A DNA stretch of 16,779 nt, from positions 1-16,779 of the forward strand of contig CABQHM010000069.1 in assembly GCA_902464015.1 (NCBI GenBank), written 5' to 3'. The notes beneath the pieces were generated by a model, which was given only the letters and a program-made list of their open reading frames with translations, made no database searches and was not told the DNA's origin. Source of the stretch: an uncultured Coriobacteriales bacterium. GTDB taxonomy: Bacteria; Actinomycetota; Coriobacteriia; Coriobacteriales; UMGS124. The stretch's first letter is position 1. The number at the start of each line of letters is the position of its first letter. Shown piece by piece: positions 5,687-14,235 of the stretch. A program made the position numbers and the translations under genes.

Positions 5687-7102
5687 ATGAGAGATATACG
5701 CGTCAGTGACATCACGATGAGGGAGGCCGCTGCCTCCAAGGCGCTTTCCCTATCCTTCAAGGAAAAGCTTGAAATCGCGAAGATCCTAGACCGTATCGGT
5801 GTGGGCTCCATCGAGGTCGAGGGCATCGAGTCCTCCAAGGTAGACAGCCTGCGCATCAAGTCCATCGCCTCTCTGGTGAAGAACAGCACGCTTGCTGTGC
5901 CGGTGAAGATGGACGACGAGAGTATCGAGGCGGTCTGGAGCGCAGCAAAGGGCGCAAAGAGCGTTCGCCTGCAGGTCGAGGCGGCCGTGAGCCCCTCGTG
6001 TATGGAGTACATCCAGCGCAGCAAGGCCGACGCGCTCATCGCCGACGTCGCCGCGGCCGTTGCCAAGTGCGCTGAGCTGACCGACGACGTCGAGTTCGTC
6101 GCCATCGACGCCACCCGCACCGATGTTGCCTACCTGGCCAAGATCATCGACGCCGTGGTCAAGGCCGGCGCCAAGACGGTTACGGTGTGCGACGCCGCCG
6201 GCTCCATGCTTCCCGAGGAGTTCGCCCAGTTCATCGCTGACCTCTACGAGGCTGCGCCCCAGCTCAAGGACATCGACCTGGGCATTTCCTGCTGCAACAA
6301 CCTCAACATGGCCGATGCTTGCGCCGTTGCCGGTGTCATGGCCGGTGCCTCTCTGGTCAAGGCCACGTCCTATCCCATGGGCGTCGTCGCGCTCGACAAC
6401 GTGGCCAGGATCCTCGCCGCGAAGGCCGACTCCCTGGGTGCCCAGAGCCATGTCCGCGTGACCGAGCTCAAGCGTGCTATGAACCAGGTCGCCCGCCTGT
6501 GCTGTGACGAGCGCTCCAAGGCTGCCCAGTTCACCGGCACCGTCTCCGAGGCCGTTGAGGGCGTCGTGCTCACTGCTAGCGACGACCAGGACACCGTCAT
6601 GCAGTACGTCGAGCGCCTGGGCTACAGTCTCTCCGACGAGGACGCGGCCGCGGTGTTCGAGGCCTTCAAGAAGATTGCTGCCAACAAGGAGCGCGTGGGC
6701 GCCACCGAGCTCGATGCCATCGTGGCCTCCGCCGCCCTGCAGGTGCCTCCCACGTACACCCTCGAGGGCTACGTCATCAACTCCGGCCTGAGCTTCAAGG
6801 CCACCTCGCACATCTCGCTGCTCAAGAACGGCGAGCTTGTCGAGGCTGTTTCTCTGGGCGACGGCCCCATCGACTCCTCCTTCAAGTCCATCGAGTCGGT
6901 CGTGGGCAAGCACTACGAGCTCGATGACTTCCGCATCCGGGCCGTCACCGAGGGCCGCGAGGCCGTGGGCGAGTCGGTCGTGAAGCTCATCGCCGACGGC
7001 AAGGTCTATTCGGGCCGCGGCATTTCCACCGACATCGTCGAGTCCAGCATCCGCGCCTACATCAACGCGCTGAACAAGATTGCCTACGAGGAGCAGAACT
7101 AA
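5687..7102 (+). CDS. divergent 2-isopropylmalate-synthase-like protein lacking the HxH metal motif
   Basis: A 471-residue homologue of the DRE-TIM acyltransferases (2-isopropylmalate/citramalate synthases). I chose ATG 5687 because CAGGAG lies six bases upstream; an in-frame ATG at 5669 has no clear site. The N-terminal TIM barrel keeps D8 and R12 of the DTTLRDG motif but reads DITMREA, with E13 replacing the metal-binding aspartate. The canonical HCHND on strand 7 is S201-C-C-N-N205, so both metal histidines are lost. The GERAGN loop is also absent (KATSYPMGVVALDN). By contrast, the C-terminal LeuA allosteric/dimer domain (about 350-465) is well kept: GDGPIDSSFKSIE and GRGISTDIVESSIRAY. It is therefore unlikely to be ordinary LeuA. 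It may catalyse metal-independent or altered chemistry, or act as a non-catalytic partner. The downstream fusion gene overlaps it by one base (TAATG), indicating translational coupling. Confidence 0.85.
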   Translation: MRDIRVSDITMREAAASKALSLSFKEKLEIAKILDRIGVGSIEVEGIESSKVDSLRIKSIASLVKNSTLAVPVKMDDESIEAVWSAAKGAKSVRLQVEAAVSPSCMEYIQRSKADALIADVAAAVAKCAELTDDVEFVAIDATRTDVAYLAKIIDAVVKAGAKTVTVCDAAGSMLPEEFAQFIADLYEAAPQLKDIDLGISCCNNLNMADACAVAGVMAGASLVKATSYPMGVVALDNVARILAAKADSLGAQSHVRVTELKRAMNQVARLCCDERSKAAQFTGTVSEAVEGVVLTASDDQDTVMQYVERLGYSLSDEDAAAVFEAFKKIAANKERVGATELDAIVASAALQVPPTYTLEGYVINSGLSFKATSHISLLKNGELVEAVSLGDGPIDSSFKSIESVVGKHYELDDFRIRAVTEGREAVGESVVKLIADGKVYSGRGISTDIVESSIRAYINALNKIAYEEQN

Positions 7103-9594
7103 TGAAGCTTTCCTTTTCCACCCGCGGTTGGACCGACCACTCCTGGGATGAGCTGGTAAGCACTGCCCTCGAGATGGACTTTTCGGGCATCGAAATCCAC
7201 AATCCCCTGGTTAATGCTGCTTTTACGGGTAAGGGCGGTCCCCTTGACCGTTACAACACCCAGGCCACGGCCCGCGCCCTGCGCGACAAGGGCCTCTCCA
7301 TCCCTGTGCTCGATTCCTCAATCGACATCTCGGCCGGCGAAGAGCAGGTTCAGGCCGCCAAGGAGCTCATCGACCTGGCTGCGGCCGCGAGCGTCGAGAT
7401 GGCGTGCGTCGTTGTGCAAAACGACGACAAGGATGCCGTCCACGCTGCGTTGTCCGAGCTCGTGCCCTACGCCGAGCAGCACGGTGTTATCCTGCTAATC
7501 GAGTCGAGCGGCATCTTCTCCGATACCTCGCGCCTGACCGCCATCATGGACGAGTTCGCCAGCGACTATCTGGGCGCCCTGTGGGACGTCCACAACGTGT
7601 ATCGCGTGGGTGGCGAGACCCCCGCGACCACCATCAAGAACCTGGGCGCCTACGTCAAGCACGTGCACATGCGCGACTCCGACGACGACGGCTCCTTCAA
7701 CCTGGTGGGCGAAGGCACCCTGCCCATCGACGAGGTGGTGCGCGCGCTGTCCTCCATCGACTACGACGGCTTCGTGTCGCTTGAGTGGGACCCCGCGTGG
7801 ATGGCCGACCTCACCGACATGGAGGTCATCTTCCCCCACTACGTCAACTACATGGAGCAGTTCGAGGACACCCGCGGCAAGCGCCGCACGCTCTACCTCA
7901 ACCACGACGGCACCGGCGAGTACGTGTGGAAGAAGGACGAGCTCATCGACCTGACCTTCCCGCAGGTGCTCGACAAGATGGTCGAGTGCTTCCCCGACCA
8001 GTACTGCTTCAAGTACACCACGCTGGACTACACGCGAACCTACGAGGAGTTCCGCGACGACGTGGACACGTTCGCCCGCGCGCTCGTGTCGATGGGCGTC
8101 AAGCCCGGCAGCAAGGTTGCCATCTGGGCCACCAACGTGCCCGCCTGGTACATCACGTTCTGGGCAGCCACGAAGATCGGCGCCGTGTTGGTTACGGTGA
8201 ACACCGCTTACAAGATCCACGAGGCCGAGTACCTGCTGCGCCAGTCCGACACGCACACGTTGGTCATGATTGACAGCGCGCTTGACTCCAACTACCGTCA
8301 GATCATCAACGACCTGTGCCCGGAAATCGCCGACACCAAGCCCGGCGACCAGCTGCACTGCAAGCGCCTTCCCTTCCTGCGCAACGTCATCACCGTCGGC
8401 TTCGACATGCCCGGCTGCCTGAACTTCGAGCAGGCCATGGAGCGCTCCGAGCTGGTGCCGCTTGAGAAGATCCAGCGCATGGCCGCCGAGGTGCGCCCCG
8501 ACGACGTATGCAACATGCAGTACACCTCCGGCACCACGGGCTTCCCCAAGGGCGTCATGCTCACGCACCGCAACGTGGTCAACGACGGCAAGTGCATCGG
8601 CGACCGCATGGGCCTTTCCACCGCGGACCGCTTCATGATCCACGTGCCCATGTTCCACTGCTTCGGCATGACGCTGTCCATGACGTCGTCCATGACCCAC
8701 GGCGCCACCATGTGCCCCATGCCCTACTTCAGCGCGAAGGCGTCGCTGCACTGCATCACGCAGGAGAAGGTCACCGCGTTCAACGGCGTGCCCACCATGT
8801 TCATCGCCATGTTCAACCATGCCGACTATCGCAAGACCGACTTCAGCCACATGCGCACCGGCATCATGGCCGGCGCCGGCTGCCCGCCCGAGCTCATGAA
8901 GCGCGCCGCGCAGCCCGACGAGATGAACATGACCGGCATCGTGTCGGTGTACGGCCAGACCGAATCGGCCCCGGGCTCCACCATGAGCGCCTGGACCGAC
9001 CCGCTCGACCTGCGCACCGAGACCGTCGGCTACGCGTTCCCGCACGTGCAGTGCAAGATCATCGACCCTGAAACCGGCGAGGAGCTGCCTGACGGCCAGA
9101 TCGGCGAGTTCTGCTCGCGCGGCTACAACATCATGAAGGGCTACTACAAGATGCCCGACGCCACCTTCAAGACGGTGGACGAGGACGGCTGGCTGCATTC
9201 CGGCGACCTGCTCATGCGCGACGACCGCGGCTGCTTCGTGGCCACTGGCCGTCTGAAGGACATGATCATCCGCGGCGGCGAGAACATCTACCCCAAGGAA
9301 ATCGAGGACTTCGTCATCACCCATCCCAAGGTGAGCGACTGCCAGGTCGTGGGCGTGCCCGACCAGAAGTACGGCGAGGAGGCCCTGGCCTGTATCATCC
9401 TCAAGGAGGGCCAGACCATGACCGAGGCCGAGGTCCGCGAGTTCATGATGAAGAACATCGCGCGCCACAAGGTGCCCCGCTACATTAGGTTCGTGGACTC
9501 CTATCCCATGAATGCTGCCGGCAAGATCCTCAAGTATAAGATGAGGGAAGCCGCCATCGAGGAACTGGGACTTCAGAACCTGGTGAAGAAGTAA
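7102..9594 (+). CDS. fusion of xylose-isomerase-like TIM barrel and acyl-CoA synthetase (AMP-binding)
   Basis: An 830-residue two-domain protein. Residues 1 to about 255 form a sugar-phosphate isomerase/epimerase-type (AP endonuclease 2) TIM barrel with an apparently intact metal site: E134 (LLIESSG), D162 (LWDVHN), H187/H189 (HVHMRD) and E228 (SLEWDP). Residues about 265-825 are a FadD-like acyl-AMP/acyl-CoA synthetase with the P-loop YTSGTTGFPKG (from 472), YGQTES (from 617), HSGDL, GRLKDMIIRGGENIYP, and the catalytic lysine K808 in AAGKILKYK. The synthetase would convert a carboxylic acid to its CoA thioester using ATP; the barrel would isomerise, epimerise or cleave a related hydroxy-acid or sugar-like compound. 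The frame is continuous with no internal stop or restart. The gene starts within the stop codon of the LeuA-like gene (TAATG). Domain calls are firm; substrates are unknown. Confidence 0.92.
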   Translation: MKLSFSTRGWTDHSWDELVSTALEMDFSGIEIHNPLVNAAFTGKGGPLDRYNTQATARALRDKGLSIPVLDSSIDISAGEEQVQAAKELIDLAAAASVEMACVVVQNDDKDAVHAALSELVPYAEQHGVILLIESSGIFSDTSRLTAIMDEFASDYLGALWDVHNVYRVGGETPATTIKNLGAYVKHVHMRDSDDDGSFNLVGEGTLPIDEVVRALSSIDYDGFVSLEWDPAWMADLTDMEVIFPHYVNYMEQFEDTRGKRRTLYLNHDGTGEYVWKKDELIDLTFPQVLDKMVECFPDQYCFKYTTLDYTRTYEEFRDDVDTFARALVSMGVKPGSKVAIWATNVPAWYITFWAATKIGAVLVTVNTAYKIHEAEYLLRQSDTHTLVMIDSALDSNYRQIINDLCPEIADTKPGDQLHCKRLPFLRNVITVGFDMPGCLNFEQAMERSELVPLEKIQRMAAEVRPDDVCNMQYTSGTTGFPKGVMLTHRNVVNDGKCIGDRMGLSTADRFMIHVPMFHCFGMTLSMTSSMTHGATMCPMPYFSAKASLHCITQEKVTAFNGVPTMFIAMFNHADYRKTDFSHMRTGIMAGAGCPPELMKRAAQPDEMNMTGIVSVYGQTESAPGSTMSAWTDPLDLRTETVGYAFPHVQCKIIDPETGEELPDGQIGEFCSRGYNIMKGYYKMPDATFKTVDEDGWLHSGDLLMRDDRGCFVATGRLKDMIIRGGENIYPKEIEDFVITHPKVSDCQVVGVPDQKYGEEALACIILKEGQTMTEAEVREFMMKNIARHKVPRYIRFVDSYPMNAAGKILKYKMREAAIEELGLQNLVKK

Positions 9595-9618
9595 CAGACA
9601 TCGAGATCGACCGTTTTC

Positions 9619-9655
9619 GCGGGGGCCGTCATGCGCGCCCCCGCTTGCGTTTCTC
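9619..9655 (+). terminator. rho-independent-like terminator after the fusion gene
   Basis: GCGGGGGC (9619-9626) pairs perfectly with GCCCCCGC (9637-9644), followed by TTGCGTTTCTC. It lies 24 bases after the fusion gene's stop and just before the PFOR gene. The loose T-rich tail suggests termination may be partial, so some read-through into nifJ is possible. Confidence 0.6.
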
Positions 9656-9686
9656 AACTCATCACTGCGGAGAGGGACTTTGCACA

Positions 9687-12600
9687 ATGAGCAACTATGT
9701 AACCGTTGACGGCAACCAGGCTGCGGCCCACGTTGCCTACGACTTCACCGAGGTCGCGGCGATTTACCCCATCACGCCGTCCTCGCCCATGGCCGAGCAC
9801 ACCGACCGCTGGAGCGCCCAGGGTCGTCTGAACATGTTCGGCCAGCGCGTGCAGCTGACTGAGATGCAGTCCGAGGCCGGCGCCATCGGCGCCATCCACG
9901 GCGTGCTGCAGGCGGGCGGCCTGGGCACGAGCTTCACTTCGAGCCAGGGCCTCATGCTGATGGTTCCCGTGCTGTACCGTATCGCCGGCGAGCGCCTGCC
10001 TGGCGTCCTGCATGTGGCGAGCCGCACCGTGGGTACCCACGCCATGAGCATCTTTGGCGACCACTCCGACGTCATGGCCTGCCGCGACACTGGATTTGCC
10101 CAGCTCAGCTCGGGTAGCGTCCAGGAGGCGGCCGACATGGCGGCCGTCGCGCACCTCGCCGCCGTGAAGGGGAGCGTTCCCTTCATGCATTTCTTCGACG
10201 GCTTCCGCACCTCGCACGAGCTGTCGCGCATCGACATGCCCGACACCAAGGAGCTTACCGCGCTCATGGACACCGAGGCGCTCGAGCGCTTCAGGGCGCG
10301 TGCGCTCAACCCCGAGCACCCCATGCTGCGCGCCACCGTGCAAAACGGCGACGTGTACTTCCAGGTGCGCGAGGCGAACAACACCGCCTATGACGAGCTG
10401 GCCGACGTGGTCGAGGGCGTCATGGCCCAGGTTGCCGGCGTGACGGGCCGCGAGCACCACGTGTTTGACTACTACGGCGCGCCCGACGCGACCGACGTCG
10501 TGGTTGCCATGGGCAGCGTCTCGGGTACCGCGCAGGAGGCGTGCGACTACCTGAACGCCAAGGCTCAGGCTGCGGGTACCGGCAAGCGCTACGGCTTCTT
10601 GCAGGTGCACCTCTACCGTCCCTTCTCGGCGAAGCACTTCCTGGGTGCTCTGCCCCAAAGCGTGGAGCGCGTCGCGGTGCTCGACCGCTGCAAGTGCATG
10701 GGTTCGGCCGGCGAGCCTCTCTACCTGGACGTTTCAAGTGTCATCGCGAACAGCGACCGCGCGGGCAAGGTGCTTGTCATTGGCGGCCGCTACGGCTTGT
10801 CGTCCAAGGACACCGACGTCGCGCAGATCGTCGCCGTGTTTGAGAACCTGGCTACCGACCAGCCCAAGCGTGGTTTCACCATCGGCATCGTCGACGACGT
10901 GACCAACCTGTCTCTTCCCGTGCACGCCCTCGAGGACTTTGAGGACGCCGACACCTACAGCTGCAAGTTCTGGGGCCTGGGCGGCGACGGCACGGTGGGC
11001 GCCAACCACAACACCATCCGCATCCTGGGCGATTGCGCAAACATGTTTGCTCAGGCGTATTTCGAGTACGACTCCAAGAAGTCCTTCGGCGTGACCAAAT
11101 CGCACCTGCGTCTTTCCAAGAAGCCCATCCGCAGCACGTATTATGTGAAGCGCGCCGACTTCGTCGCCTGCCACAACCAGAGCTACGTGCGCCAGTACGA
11201 CATGGTGCAGGAGGTGAAGCCCGGCGGCACGTTCCTGCTCAACACGAGCTGGACGGCCGAGGAGCTCGACGCCAACCTGCCTGGCAAGATGAAGCGCTAT
11301 ATCGCTCAGAACGGCATCCGCCTCTTCACCGTTGACGCGGTTGAGATCGCGCACCGCGTGGGCCTGGGCAGCCACATCAACACCGTGCTTCAGGCGTCGT
11401 TCTTCAAGATCGCCGGTCTCATGCCTGTTGAGGAGGCCCTCGACTACATGAAGGACGCGGCCCGCAAGTCCTATGCGCGCAAGGGCGACGCCGTGGTGGC
11501 GAGCAACGTAGCCGCCATCGAGGAGGGAGCTCAGAAGTGCGTGGAGGTTGTGGTGCCCGCTAGCTGGGCAAATGCCGAGCTTGACGCATGCGCAAGTGAC
11601 GAGGGTCTGCCGGCCGTGGTCACGAACATCCTGTGTCCTGTGAACGCCCAAAAGGGCGACGAGCTTCCCGTGAGCGCGTTTGCGGGCTACGAGGACGGCG
11701 TCATCGACATGGGTCTCACCGCCTACGAGAAGCGCGGCATTGCCGTGAAGACGCCCGCGTGGAAGGCCGATGCCTGCATCCAGTGCAACCGCTGCGCCTT
11801 CGTGTGCCCCCATGCTGCGATCCGTCCCTACCTGGTGAGCGAGGAGGAGGCCGCGGCTGCTCCCGCAGGGTTTGAGACGGCGGCTCTCAAGGGAGGCAAG
11901 AACCTGCCCGAGGGCATGCGCTTCACCATCCAGGTGAGCCAGTTCGACTGCACGAGCTGTGGTAGCTGCGCCGACGTGTGCCCGGCAAACGCCCTGGTCA
12001 TGGAGCCTGCCAAGCTTACCGAGACAAGCCGCGAGCTGTGGGAATACGGCCTTGGCCTCACCGACAAGGGCAGTGTGTTCGACCCCTACACGGTCAAGGG
12101 CTCGCAGTTCAAGCAGCCGCTCCTCGAGTTCTCCGCGGCCTGTGCGGGCTGCGGCGAGACGCCCTACGCCAAGCTTCTCACCCAGCTTTTCGGCGACCGC
12201 GTGTACTGGGCAAACGCCACGGGCTGCTCGCAGGCTTGGGGCTCGCCTTTCCCCGGCATCCCCTACACCACGAACAAGCGCGGCTTCGGCCCTGCTTGGA
12301 CCAACAGCCTTTTCGAGAACAACGCCGAGCTCTCGCTTGGCCTTTACCTGGGCTCCACCCAGCAGCGCGCGGCTGAGAAGGCCCGCGTGGAGAAGCTCGT
12401 GAAGGTGCTTGCGTGTGGCCTGGAGAACATGAAGGACGACAAGGGCGATACGCCCGACCTCGCTGTCATGGAGCAGGTCAAGGCTGTGTGCAAGTCCTAT
12501 CTTGCCGCTTTCGACGACTTCGACGCGTCGCGCGTGGCTTCCGACGAGCTCGTGGCGGCCATCGAGACCTCGATGGACTCGCTCACCAACAGCGCCAAGA

Positions 12601-13283
12601 AGGTGTGCGAGGGGGTTCTCAAGTTCAAGGACCAGCTTGCCAAGAAGACGTTCTGGATGTTCGGCGGCGACGGCTGGGCGTATGACATCGGCTTCGGCGG
12701 CCTCGACCACGTGGTTGCCAGCGGCGCCAATGTAAACGTCCTGGTAGTTGATACCGAGGTGTACTCCAACACCGGTGGCCAGAGCTCCAAGGCCACGCCC
12801 GCCGGTGCCGTCGCGCAGTTCGCGGCGAGCGGCAAGAAGACTGGCAAGAAGGACCTCGGCTCCATCCTCATGAGCTACGGCAACGTTTATGTTGCCCAGG
12901 TGGCCATGGGGGCCAACTACAACCAGCTGGTCAAGGTGCTTAAGGAGGCCGAGGAGTACAACGGCCCCTCTGTCATCATCGCCTATGCGCCCTGCACCTC
13001 GCACGGCCTCAAGTGCGGCATGCACGACGTTCAGGGCGAGATGAAGCGTGCAGTTGAGAGCGGTTACTGGACGCTGTACCACTACGACCCGCGCAAGGAA
13101 AACCCCATGACCCTGGACTCCAAGGAGCCCACCATGGACTACATGGAGTTTGTTGTGGGAGAGAACCGCTATGCCTCGCTTACGAAGACCTTCCCCGAGG
13201 AGGCGGAGAGGCTCTTTGAGCAGGGCAAGGAGGACGCGTTGCGTCGCTTTGACCACTATCGCCGCATGGCGCAGGGGAAGTAG
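9687..13283 (+). CDS. nifJ: pyruvate:ferredoxin (flavodoxin) oxidoreductase
   Basis: A 1198-residue single-chain PFOR, full length for the family. It oxidises pyruvate with CoA to acetyl-CoA, CO2 and reduced ferredoxin in the cytoplasm of anaerobes. I chose ATG 9687 (MSNYVTVDGNQAAAHVAY) because GGAGAGGG precedes it and this is the family's usual N-terminus. Domains run in order: substrate-binding domain I (YPITPSSPMAEHTD), domain II, a central 2[4Fe-4S] ferredoxin domain (C697, C700, C703, C707 and C755, C758, C761, C765), then the proximal-cluster CAGCGE (C819, C822) and the thiamine diphosphate domain (GDGW 994-997, then NVLVVDTEVYSNTGGQ). All expected cofactor motifs are present. It has hairpins on both sides, so it is probably its own unit, but a leaky upstream terminator could link it to the acyl-CoA ligase operon, for which it could supply acetyl-CoA. 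Confidence 0.97.
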   Translation: MSNYVTVDGNQAAAHVAYDFTEVAAIYPITPSSPMAEHTDRWSAQGRLNMFGQRVQLTEMQSEAGAIGAIHGVLQAGGLGTSFTSSQGLMLMVPVLYRIAGERLPGVLHVASRTVGTHAMSIFGDHSDVMACRDTGFAQLSSGSVQEAADMAAVAHLAAVKGSVPFMHFFDGFRTSHELSRIDMPDTKELTALMDTEALERFRARALNPEHPMLRATVQNGDVYFQVREANNTAYDELADVVEGVMAQVAGVTGREHHVFDYYGAPDATDVVVAMGSVSGTAQEACDYLNAKAQAAGTGKRYGFLQVHLYRPFSAKHFLGALPQSVERVAVLDRCKCMGSAGEPLYLDVSSVIANSDRAGKVLVIGGRYGLSSKDTDVAQIVAVFENLATDQPKRGFTIGIVDDVTNLSLPVHALEDFEDADTYSCKFWGLGGDGTVGANHNTIRILGDCANMFAQAYFEYDSKKSFGVTKSHLRLSKKPIRSTYYVKRADFVACHNQSYVRQYDMVQEVKPGGTFLLNTSWTAEELDANLPGKMKRYIAQNGIRLFTVDAVEIAHRVGLGSHINTVLQASFFKIAGLMPVEEALDYMKDAARKSYARKGDAVVASNVAAIEEGAQKCVEVVVPASWANAELDACASDEGLPAVVTNILCPVNAQKGDELPVSAFAGYEDGVIDMGLTAYEKRGIAVKTPAWKADACIQCNRCAFVCPHAAIRPYLVSEEEAAAAPAGFETAALKGGKNLPEGMRFTIQVSQFDCTSCGSCADVCPANALVMEPAKLTETSRELWEYGLGLTDKGSVFDPYTVKGSQFKQPLLEFSAACAGCGETPYAKLLTQLFGDRVYWANATGCSQAWGSPFPGIPYTTNKRGFGPAWTNSLFENNAELSLGLYLGSTQQRAAEKARVEKLVKVLACGLENMKDDKGDTPDLAVMEQVKAVCKSYLAAFDDFDASRVASDELVAAIETSMDSLTNSAKKVCEGVLKFKDQLAKKTFWMFGGDGWAYDIGFGGLDHVVASGANVNVLVVDTEVYSNTGGQSSKATPAGAVAQFAASGKKTGKKDLGSILMSYGNVYVAQVAMGANYNQLVKVLKEAEEYNGPSVIIAYAPCTSHGLKCGMHDVQGEMKRAVESGYWTLYHYDPRKENPMTLDSKEPTMDYMEFVVGENRYASLTKTFPEEAERLFEQGKEDALRRFDHYRRMAQGK

Positions 13284-13311
13284 CCTCCCTTTGCGATAAC
13301 CCAGGCATGAG

Positions 13312-13361
13312 AAAGGCCTGCAGGCGCCCGGTGAAACGGGTGGCCTGCAGGCCTTTTGCGT
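13312..13361 (+). terminator. strong rho-independent terminator of nifJ
   Basis: AAAGGCCTGCAGGC (13312-13325) pairs perfectly with GCCTGCAGGCCTTT (13343-13356). CCCG and CGGG pair inside the loop, and the stem runs into TTTTGCGTTTG. It lies 28 bases after the stop codon. Confidence 0.9.
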
Positions 13362-13540
13362 TTGTGATGTGTTGTGCGACGGGCAGAAGAGCTACGGCGA
13401 GGCCGCTTCCTTCGGAGCCGAGCCTTACACCAACTTTCTCGAAGCTGCCGAGCTGCCCGCGCGTCCGCCCTCGAGAGTTTTTCGGGCTGTTTTCGGGCGC
13501 GAACTGGACCCGACAAGCCGTCCGTGTGCGGGCGGATGGA

Positions 13541-13575
13541 AGCCCAACAGGCACCAGTTGATGCCTTGTCGGGCT
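13541..13575 (-). terminator. hairpin downstream of the FKBP gene, possible terminator
   Basis: Read on the minus strand, AGCCCGACA and GGCATC pair with GGTGCC and TGTTGGGCT using two G-U wobbles and one bulge, giving a stem of about 15 bp with a 4-base loop. It begins about 19 bases after the FKBP stop codon. The U-tract is poor, so a stabilising 3' hairpin is the alternative. Confidence 0.45.
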
Positions 13576-13593
13576 GGCTGCCAGGGGCTTTGC

Positions 13594-14118
13594 CTACTCC
13601 TCGACCTCGAGCAGCTCGATGTTGAAGTTGAGGGCCTTGCCGGCCAGGCGGTGGTTCGTGTCGAACTCGACGATGTCGTTCTTGGCGCTGACGACCGGCA
13701 GCGAGCGCTTGCCCATCTTACGGGCGATGATGGTGTGCGTCTCGCCGACGTTGACCACGATGGGGGCGAGGTTCTTGTCCTTCATGCCCACGAAGGTTGC
13801 CTTGCCGTGCTGGGCCGACTTGATGGTCATCATAATCGGCTTGTCGTTCTCGTCGTAGAAGTAGAGGTGCTCGCCGAACTTGACCTTGAGCACGTTCTTG
13901 GGGTCGGGCATGCCGTAGGCGTCCTGAGGTTCGATGTGAACGTCGATGACGTCACCTACCTGCATGTTCTCGACCGCGCGGTCAAAGCCGGGAATCATCT
14001 GGCCCTTCATGCAGGTGAACTCGATGGGCTTGTCGCGCTCGCGCGAGCTGTCGAACACCTCACCGTTGTCGAGCGTGCCAACGTAGTGGACCTTGACCTT
14101 CTTGCCCTTGTTGCTCAT
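13594..14118 (-). CDS. FKBP-type peptidyl-prolyl isomerase, SlyD-like
   Basis: A 174-residue cytoplasmic proline isomerase/chaperone of the SlyD group. The FKBP fold is split in the usual way: residues 1-69 (KKVKVHYVGTLDNGEVFDSS, IPGFDRAVENMQVGD, QDAYG) and the closing strand after NHRLAGKALNFNIELLEVE (155-173). Between them is the insert-in-flap chaperone domain. Here it spans about 86 residues (70-155), roughly 25 more than in E. coli SlyD. Its two halves look alike (FGEHLYFYDENDKPIMMTIK and VGETHTIIARKMGKRSLPVV), which suggests an internal duplication. The metal-binding His/Cys tail of E. coli SlyD is absent. The start ATG 14118 follows AAAGGGGA on the minus strand. The gene stands alone, convergent with nifJ. 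The family is secure; the exact client is unknown. Confidence 0.92.
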   Translation of the reverse strand: MSNKGKKVKVHYVGTLDNGEVFDSSRERDKPIEFTCMKGQMIPGFDRAVENMQVGDVIDVHIEPQDAYGMPDPKNVLKVKFGEHLYFYDENDKPIMMTIKSAQHGKATFVGMKDKNLAPIVVNVGETHTIIARKMGKRSLPVVSAKNDIVEFDTNHRLAGKALNFNIELLEVEE

Positions 14119-14235
14119 GGGTTCCCCTTTCCTGTGTGCAGTTGCTGGACCATGGCATGATACATCTAATATGGGCGGTTAACGTGCCCATTTGTGCGCG
14201 GGCGAGGCGGGTTTCTTAGCTTGGGGTCCGCGCGG

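Noticed and set aside
9645..9686. Upstream start for nifJ
   Set aside because: It overlaps the terminator-like hairpin and adds residues not typical of PFOR; ATG 9687 has a ribosome binding site and the family's normal N-terminus.
7495..13256. Long minus-strand open frames antisense to the fusion gene and nifJ
   Set aside because: Typical shadow frames of high-GC genes; the plus strand carries complete, well-conserved proteins.
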